NCBI GenBank assembly: GCA_907165135.1
Contig: OU015568.1
Span: forward strand, 13,214,501 to 13,278,500
Source of the DNA: Oikopleura dioica
Lineage: Eukaryota; Chordata; Appendicularia; Copelata; Oikopleuridae
Reading direction: 5' to 3'
Length of the DNA: 64,000 nucleotides
A model generated the notes under the pieces. It ran no database searches. It had not been told where the DNA came from and was given only the letters and a program-made list of their open reading frames with translations. Of this stretch, positions 57,789 to 64,000 are shown piece after piece. How positions within the stretch are numbered: the stretch's first letter is position 1; the number at the start of each line of letters is the position of its first letter. The translations under genes and the position numbers were made by a program.

Positions 57789-59305
57789 CTAGGAATTGAA
57801 AGGCAGAGTCTCGGCCTTTTCATAATCACTTGGCGAGCTAGAGTAACTGCTCGGCAATTTCTTGCTTTCGCTTTTCTCTTCATTTTGTGGGAGTGGAATG
57901 ACGATGAGGATCATTGCGGCGAACGATAATCCAATTCCAAGAAGTTGCTGCGTGCTGAACGTGTTCTAAAATAATTTTATTAGTTTACCGGCGCGGCTTT
58001 AAATTGCAAGAGTCAGTACCCCCCAGAGGAATCGGTCGATAACTGCATTAGCGGGAACTGGGAGACTGTAGCCGATGGCGATTAGGAGGGGAAAGGTCAC
58101 CGACACGCCATAATTGACAAGCCAATTGAAGAAGAGTCCACATGTCGACTGAATATAGACGTTATCTTGGATAATTGTTCTTCGTTTCATTATCTCTCAT
58201 CAATTCTCTTACCGAGGCAATAAGAAAAGTCCAAGTTTCTGTGTCCTTTGGAAACTTTTCTATGTCGGTTATAAACACGTAACAGACGGCTGGGAAGGAA
58301 ATAAGCACAGAAAACAGTCCAATTAGTGTCAGGAAAAGGGAGACTTGGCCGCTAGAAATTGTTCCAAGGAGCTTTTTAAAAGTAATTTTGTACGCAGCGG
58401 CACCAAATGCTGCGAAAAGTACTGGAATGAAGAAATTGACCTGATCGGCGAATCCGACACATGTATTTTCTTGAAAAACGTCGATGCAACTAAAATTTCT
58501 TCGGATCTCACCTGTGACCGTTGCATTAGTTCCACTCTCTGCTTCAAGCTCGTCACAATTAGAAGTAAGCGTAAGACACAAAACGCCTCCAAAAGCGAAC
58601 AAGGAAGCTAGTAATTGACGCACATTCGAGGCGACACCCTCATTCTTCACTCCCTGAAAATTTAATTTTTATTCTGCATAAATTCCTCTTTCAAACATTT
58701 CCCTAGGGACCTCAGAGGAAAATTGCCATTTTCGGAAAAGTTCAAACTTTTGATCTTTGACGAAAACAGCATTTATTATTTATCTTTATTCAGAAGTAAA
58801 TTATACTGAAGTAAATAATGAAAGCATCCTCTTTCGCGTACGACAGAATTAATCCGCAAGCAGCCCACTTCTGTACTTACCAGTAATAAAAGAGAAAGAA
58901 GATATACAAACATAATTTCGGATGCCATGATAGCCGAGACGGTGGTATTGCTGAGATTGATAAGGGACCGCGCATAGAGGTAGTTGGTGACGAGATAGAT
59001 AAATGTCAAAGGAAGAACCTTCGTGAGAATAGGCTTCAAAGAACATACTCGCACTCCAGGGCCAAATAACGAGAACGGGGATGAGAGGCCAAATGTCAAC
59101 GGTTGTGACTTGAATTTGTTTTGAAGAACGACTATTGTTGAGTTGATAAGTTTAAATGCTAATTGCGTGCTTTATTACCTGATAATGCGTACCCAGGGAA
59201 ACACAAAATAAGGAAGAGCGTTGAAAACGCTGTGAAAAATACGGGACTGAAGGTGTAGCCAACAAACTTCTTCATTAATTGAGCCGCAGAAACATTTGCG
59301 ACCAT
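57789..59305 (-). CDS. SLC35F3/F4-like drug/metabolite transporter
   Basis: Five exons in phase (59305-59179, 59131-58881, 58653-58213, 58148-58020, 57965-57789) give 374 residues with about ten hydrophobic segments. NYLYARSLINLSNTTVSAI corresponds to the SLC35F motif NYLYxxAL..LxATDVSAL. AAYKITFKKLLG matches the second-half ALYKVLFKxxxG. NWLVNYGVSVTFPLLIAIG and VPANAVID match the end of the family. A Cys-containing lumenal loop with NATVT and NFSC sequons sits between segments. SLC35F3 has been linked to thiamine transport; substrate here is unknown. The C-terminal tail is cytosolic, Ser/Glu-rich. Confidence 0.83.
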
Positions 59306-60580
59306 GATACTTTCACATAGGTATTGAAAAATATTCGTCGTTGAAATTCTATTTTCTTCCTTGATTTCAAACCTTTCCTAAAAACGAGGACGATACCGAC
59401 AATCAATCGATGACTTCTTCCCATTTCTCAATCTTTCTCTCGCTCTTAAAAAATAAGTTCAACCTCACGGGCGGACAAAACACATCCTCAAATCGGTGCA
59501 TATGCTCCAGAGTTGAAAAACGTCCCAAAAGGCTTATCCTACGAATAATTCATCTCGAATGTATAAATAAGTAAAATCCCTGCTTGCCCAGCTGCATTTA
59601 TCGGATTCTATTTTTGGTGTGGGAAGGATTTGTGCGGCTACTGCGCGTCGGTATCGATTAGCAAGGGTACATTATACAAAAAGAGATAGTCAATAATTAC
59701 TTACTCAGCAAAGATTTCGAAGTTATCTTATATGAATCGAAATTAAATATTCTCTCACTAAATAAATAGAAACTCGCTTTATTAGACTTGACACTGAGAC
59801 ATCTATCTAATTGCCTCTGACCATAAAAAGAATTCTCCTTTATAATTTCAACTTGAAAACAAACGTCTCTGTAGAAAAAGTAACAATTTGTAGAGAGGAA
59901 AGGTAACGGCACGAATAGTCTCTGGGGGAAAAGGATTTAATTTGCCGTGGTGGGGAGTTATTGCTCAAACTGTGTCCTGCGCGGCGGCGACATGAAAAGC
60001 CAAACTGACCACTTTTCAATAAATAAACTGTCGAGGGATGCGGGCTGGTATTTCTTATTCAGGTTCAAAAAGAATTCAATACTGTGTTTCTGGGATAAAA
60101 TCAATTTATGCAGACTCGAAATGACAAGTTTCTCGATAATAAAATCTTTTTGATTGTTTATCGGGTAAACAAAGACTGTCTGCATATATTTTGCCTCTGC
60201 CACATTGCATTTTTTGAAAACACACACAAAATGCAAAATTCAGAAGAACACGTCAACTCAAATTAATAGCAGCAAGATTTATTGCACATCGTAAAGGGGT
60301 AAAAATGCTAGAGAGATAGAGGAACGGAAACGTACTGTTTCCGCGGGTTGAATAAATAAAGGTAACAGTGAATAAAAACAGAAAATAGATGATCTCTACG
60401 GGATTTTGGCTTTTTTCTAAATTTGAAACTACAGGTTCTTGTCTAACAGGTTTTTAAGTGTGACCAAAAATTTCCGTAACTTTTGATTGGGTTAATATAA
60501 TTACGATCTGTAACTTGCAGAATGTAGCCGAGTATTGGTTTATTCATTTAAGATAGAGTTGGTGTCAATAACTATTCTGG
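59306..60580. other. Intergenic, no supported gene
   Basis: Minus-strand frames at 59697-59912 and 59958-60236, and a + frame at 59947-60153, overlap and lack domains. No splice chain. Confidence 0.4.
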
Positions 60581-60581
60581 T

Positions 60582-60652
60582 GGTGGAGTTATGACGTCAT
60601 CAAAATGCATTATAAAAGGGCGCATTCAACTTTGTGACGTCATAACTCCACC
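60582..60652. promoter_or_regulatory. Inverted repeat: CRE palindrome, TATA box, CRE palindrome
   Basis: An 18-bp arm GGTGGAGTTATGACGTCA (60582-60599) is perfectly inverted at 60635-60652. Each arm contains the CREB/ATF palindrome TGACGTCA, and a canonical TATAAAAG lies between them (about 60611-60618). It may be a compact promoter or the core of a small inverted-repeat element. It lies 148 nt downstream of the MGAT1 stop and no gene was assigned to it. Confidence 0.55.
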
Positions 60653-60799
60653 TCCACGGGTGCAAATAACACCAAAAGCTTATTTAACACACTACAGACC
60701 CTCCCTAACAAGGTGCAAAAGAGAGAATCGAAATATCTCGACTCTAACACCTTCAAAAATGCTCCACCAATTTTGGACACACTTAAAAATAACCTGTTT

Positions 60800-62452
60800 C
60801 TACCAGTCAGTGTGGTATTCCCAAGTTCGAGGATTCGGAGGTGAAATGTACACTAATCTCGTTTAAATAACTATGATCCGAAAATATCCTACCTCTTTTG
60901 TTCTTATAAAGCGCAGTGACGACTCCGTAGTAGCCCATTCGAGGAACACCGGCCTTGAAGTCCTGCATAACGCTGATTTTTCTGGCAATATTTTCAAATT
61001 CTTTCTTTGTTTCGTAAATCAATTTTACTTCTGGAACTTGTAGCATCTCAAAATCTGAATCTTCGTTAGCAGAGCCGCTCTAACTTTTTTACCTGAAATT
61101 GAGGCAACGGGGACATTTTCAACTTTTCGTAAGAACTGCTCATCATACTGTCTTCGTTTGATGGAATTTAAATCGAATTGATTCCAATTGAAATCGCCAT
61201 GGAACTCGTGGATTTTCCCCAAGTACTGGTCAAAGAACTGGCCGTTTGAAACACCAACTTTTCCAAACGTCGAAGTTCGTGGTACTTCTGGGTGAATGCA
61301 CTGACGGCCTTTTCGTTGCTCGACATTCCTAACCCAGTCGTCCCAGAATGCAGTTGGCCAGGTTGAAGAGAACTCTTCATCCCAAATCTATAAACTTAGT
61401 TAAAATGAAATTCAAACCATGTAGGTACCTTTTTGGAGAGCATCCAACCGAGACCTCCAAAAAAGTCAGTTCTATAGACAAGAGCTGGATTTTGCTCAAT
61501 TTGATCGTCTTTTCCATTATCATTCCATGTCGAAAGGCAGAAGAGGTTTTCATTGGGGTCATTTAGCAACGGAGAGAATTTTCGGAAGAAATCGATAAAA
61601 TCGTGAGAAACTAGAAGATCATCCTCGACGATGATTGTCCCAAGAGCGTTAGGAAACTTTTTGAAGATATTTGAAAGAGCGAATTTGTAGTGGCGGCTTG
61701 AAACAGACTTGATTAGGGTAAAAAACGAAAACCAAATAGTACCTTAATTTGAAGTAGCCTTGCATGTTTCTTTTTACATCAGGAAAGTCGGACAAATCCG
61801 GCTGATATATTGCACTGATGTGGTCATTTTCACGCGTGTATCTTTCGATGACTTCTTTTGTGCCCGCGTGGCCGCAGTCTTGCGATACAACGATCGGATG
61901 CGATGAAACTTCAAGGTGTTTTCTTGCTGTAAGAATAGAATCAAGTGCTCTATTCACTGTTACACGATTACATGCTTTATCGAGGGTCGATCATTTACCT
62001 CTAGGCTAGAGGCTCTAGCTAACATGATAGCAAAGGAATCAAAGAAAGAGATCCCTTAAATCGTCAAAAAATGATCGGCCCTTCCTATGACGAGGATCGG
62101 GATAAGAACATCATCTTTCTTACTATCCTCTTTGAGATTCGTTCTTGGAGGAGGCCGAGCATGTCTATTAGCTTTTTCTTCAGCAAAAACCTTCAGTTTG
62201 TCATAAATTCCAGACACTTGACCTTTGATAAGACTATTCCGTTCATTTAGTTCTTCAATTTTTGATTCCAGATCCGAGAGAGAACTTTGGAAGAGGCTTG
62301 AGTGGAAGCGATTTCGATCATCAAAAAGTTCTGAATGTTTTCGTTAAGACTAAGACTCATGTAGATGAATTTTTACCAGAAAAGAGTGTAAAATTTGTGA
62401 TAATGGCCACAACAAAAAGGCATCCAAGCCATCGGGCTAGCGAGCGATCCAT
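60800..62452 (-). CDS. MGAT1: Alpha-1,3-mannosyl-glycoprotein 2-beta-N-acetylglucosaminyltransferase (GnT-I)
   Basis: Seven exons in phase (62452-62377, 62330-62085, 61974-61743, 61696-61429, 61387-61093, 61054-60893, 60852-60800) give 443 residues; the human protein has 445. Type II Golgi membrane topology: short N-terminus, one span (WLGCLFVVAIITNFTLF) and a coiled stem. The catalytic domain begins VLIPILVIACNR, with IVVSQDCGH, the metal-binding EDD at about 209-211 (VEDDLLV), WNDNGK, YRTDFFGGLGWML and FWDDWVR, all GnT-I landmarks. It adds the first GlcNAc that starts hybrid and complex N-glycans in the medial Golgi. Intron 2 (62084-61975) is GA-AG: only this boundary restores LVIACNR. The last intron (40 nt) is needed to give the family C-terminus (ISPPNPRTWEYHTDW). 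Confidence 0.95.
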
Positions 62453-62760
62453 CTGCAACTACGTACTCATTCTTAAAAGCGTATTTGGAGACCGAAATTG
62501 AAAAAGTATTCATGACATGTATTTTTCCATTGAACTTGAATTCGGTGTAAGAGATGAAGAAATGATTAGAAAGATAAATAGAGTCCCGCTAAAACTAAAA
62601 ACGGATGGTTAAAAATAAAGGTCGTGTTAATTAAGGGCTGCAACGAGTCGTTTTTGAATTTCGTCGCTCCAATAGAAGTTATTCGTCTTTTTTGTTCCCG
62701 GAGTCTTTCGCCTTTAAATGATTTATATTTATTCAACGGAAAATAGTTCGGCAATGAAAA

Positions 62761-63611
62761 TCATTCCTGAAGCTCTTCACAAACTCGATCGTACTCTCGG
62801 GTAAGTCCCTCTGCCTGAGACTTCATGGCTTCAATTTCTTTCTAAATGATAAATTTAGAAGGAGTTTGGAAACTCATTTCTTTACATCTTTTTGGTTCAG
62901 TTCTTTATTGGCTTCTCCGAGTTCTTTTTGGGCAGACGCCAGTTTCTTCTCCATTTCCTTGACCTTATCTTTGAGCTCTTGCTCGACCTCGTCAGCACCT
63001 ATCAACGGAATGAGCAAAATGCACTTATTCCTTGGCCCACCTTTCTCTTCCTTTTCTTTATTCTGGTCAAGAAGAAGCTCCGCGGTTCGAGAGGCAGATT
63101 CCGCCTGAGATTTCGCAGCTGAGGCCTCGGCCTTAGCAGTTGCTTTGTCCTTCAGCAATGACGCCAATCGTTGAATAACAATCCACAGAAAGAGCGAGAA
63201 TCCACTTCAAATTTATCTCATTATCAACCAAATTTAAAATAACTCCACCTGATGTAAAGATTTCGCTGGGAGCGGAATTTCCACATAAGAATATGGTTCA
63301 AAGTGTCTGGATTAACAGTTGCTTCTGCTTTTGCCTGCTCTTCCCGTTCGATGTATTTTTGCATCTCTCGCCAGGCATCGACGCAGAAAAGACCGAGGAT
63401 GGAGGCAAGCATGTAGAAAAGGGTCGATCTACGGCTTCAGTTATCAACAGAAAACGCCAAAAACAAACCCATTGCTGGAGATTTTCTTAGCGATTCCCGA
63501 TTTGAAGAGAGAGCTCCACCACTTTGAAGAAATCGGCCGCAAGCAGAGTAAAAGCGTTATTCCCAGCTCCACATAAAGAATAGCAGCCACAAATTGCCAC
63601 TGAAACGACAT
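62761..63611 (-). CDS. BCAP31: B-cell receptor-associated protein 31 family (ER sorting chaperone)
   Basis: Five exons in phase (63611-63469, 63428-63249, 63204-63041, 62998-62886, 62841-62761) give 226 residues; human BAP31 has 246. It begins MSFQWQFVAAILYVELGITL, matching the BAP31/BAP29 start, with three membrane spans. The conserved FRSQRNLYISGFSLFLW segment precedes the third. A long coiled coil follows (QELKDKVKEMEKKLASAQKE) and the end SQAEGLTREYDRV matches the C-terminal family block. The di-lysine ER retrieval signal of vertebrate BAP31 is absent (ends EELQE). BAP31 proteins handle export and quality control of membrane proteins in the ER. It lies 308 nt upstream of MGAT1 on the same strand. 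Confidence 0.93.
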
Positions 63612-63774
63612 TCTTGAAAGAAACACAACTTGAAAATTGATTTTAACGAAGTTTATTTTGAACTTTCAGTAATCAGTAGAACCCTCAAAAGTTTCATTTT
63701 CATGCGCTTTGCAGTCCGCGTTTCTCGATTTGAAATTCAAGATATTTTTCATTGACTTTCGTCGACGGCAGCAA

Positions 63775-63907
63775 CCGTTTTGCCCGTTTTTCCGTTCTGC
63801 CCAAATGCCGTTTTGCCCGAAATTCCGTTCTGCCCGTTCAGGGCAAAACGGAAAAATGTGCTGAACGGAATTTTGGGCGAAACGGCATTGGGCAAAACGG
63901 CATTTAG
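63775..63907. repeat. Palindromic repeat of CCGTTTTGCCC-type units
   Basis: About 133 bp made of alternating forward and reverse units of CCGTTTTGCCC, CCGTTCTGCCC and AAATGCCGTTTTGCCC, with the two halves roughly reverse-complementary around 63838. No coding capacity. It looks like a small foldback element between two genes. Confidence 0.65.
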
Positions 63908-63937
63908 GAGAATGAAAATGAAGATGAATCTCGCTCT

Positions 63938-64000
63938 TTAGTATCCAGGGGCCATTTTCTCTCGAATGCTTTTCTTGATAGACTTATCTTCCAATGGTCC
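63938..64000 (-). CDS. C-terminal end of a gene running off the window
   Basis: On the minus strand the last 63 bases read in frame to LEDKSIKKSIREKMAPGY and a TAA. It looks like a genuine charged C-terminus. Only about 20 codons are inside the window and the family cannot be told. Confidence 0.4.
   Translation of the reverse strand, partial: GPLEDKSIKKSIREKMAPGY

Noticed and set aside
1-64000. tRNA, rRNA, CRISPR arrays and bacterial-type operons
   Set aside because: No cloverleaf B-box pattern, rRNA-like sequence or regularly spaced repeats were seen; gene structure is clearly eukaryotic.

Overview
The window is nuclear DNA of a very compact animal genome, most likely the appendicularian tunicate Oikopleura dioica or a close relative. 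No species marker was read; this is an inference. It rests on clear metazoan genes (CHDH, MGAT1, BCAP31, an inward-rectifier K+ channel, endosulfine) cut by introns that are mostly 34-66 nt long, on several introns that can only be spliced in frame as GA-AG, on genes packed on both strands (one pair only 52 nt apart), and on a small LTR retrotransposon of the Ty3/gypsy kind. Coding regions were rebuilt by hand by matching splice sites and reading-frame phase; exon coordinates are given where the phases close.

Layout. 1-5.6 kb: an endosulfine/ARPP19 gene (+), then two zinc-finger/RING reading frames that overlap by four bases (+). 8.3-12.4 kb: a mosaic extracellular protein with a CUB-like end, a Thr-rich mucin stretch and a new Cys-rich C-terminus (+). 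14.8-16.2 kb: an unidentified basic Ser-rich protein (-). 18.0-21.3 kb: an LTR element with intact gag-protease but no reverse transcriptase. 22-23.2 kb: an unidentified gene (-). 25.2-27.9 kb: a four-domain C-type lectin receptor (-). 28.3-32.3 kb: two tandem RING paralogues (+), followed by two tiny genes (+). 33.7-35.7 kb: choline dehydrogenase (-). 36.8-40.8 kb: several small + strand genes. 42.3-44.2 kb: a Kir potassium channel (+). 44.7-46.0 kb: a palindromic transposable element with a second, TTAA-flanked element inserted in one arm. 46.2-51.4 kb: two related secreted Cys-rich proteins, a divergent protein kinase and a small secreted protein (all -). 52.5-55.5 kb: a probable operon of an Arg/Ser-repeat protein and a BTB protein, the second carrying a 969-bp palindromic hAT-like element in a 45-nt intron (+). 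55.6-57.6 kb: a short PTB-like gene (-), a small secreted gene (+), and a possible SH3-like gene (-). 57.8-64 kb: an SLC35F-type transporter, MGAT1, BCAP31 and the tail of a further gene (all -).

There is no single functional gene cluster. The main themes are secretory-pathway and cell-surface proteins, a lineage-specific pair of RING proteins, non-canonical splicing, and short non-autonomous mobile elements. The most interesting signals are the recurrent GA-AG introns (including three placed inside strongly conserved protein families), the in-frame TGA in one RING paralogue, the four-base cistron overlap, the hAT-like element sitting harmlessly in a tiny intron, and the nested TTAA element whose empty site survives in the opposite arm of its host.
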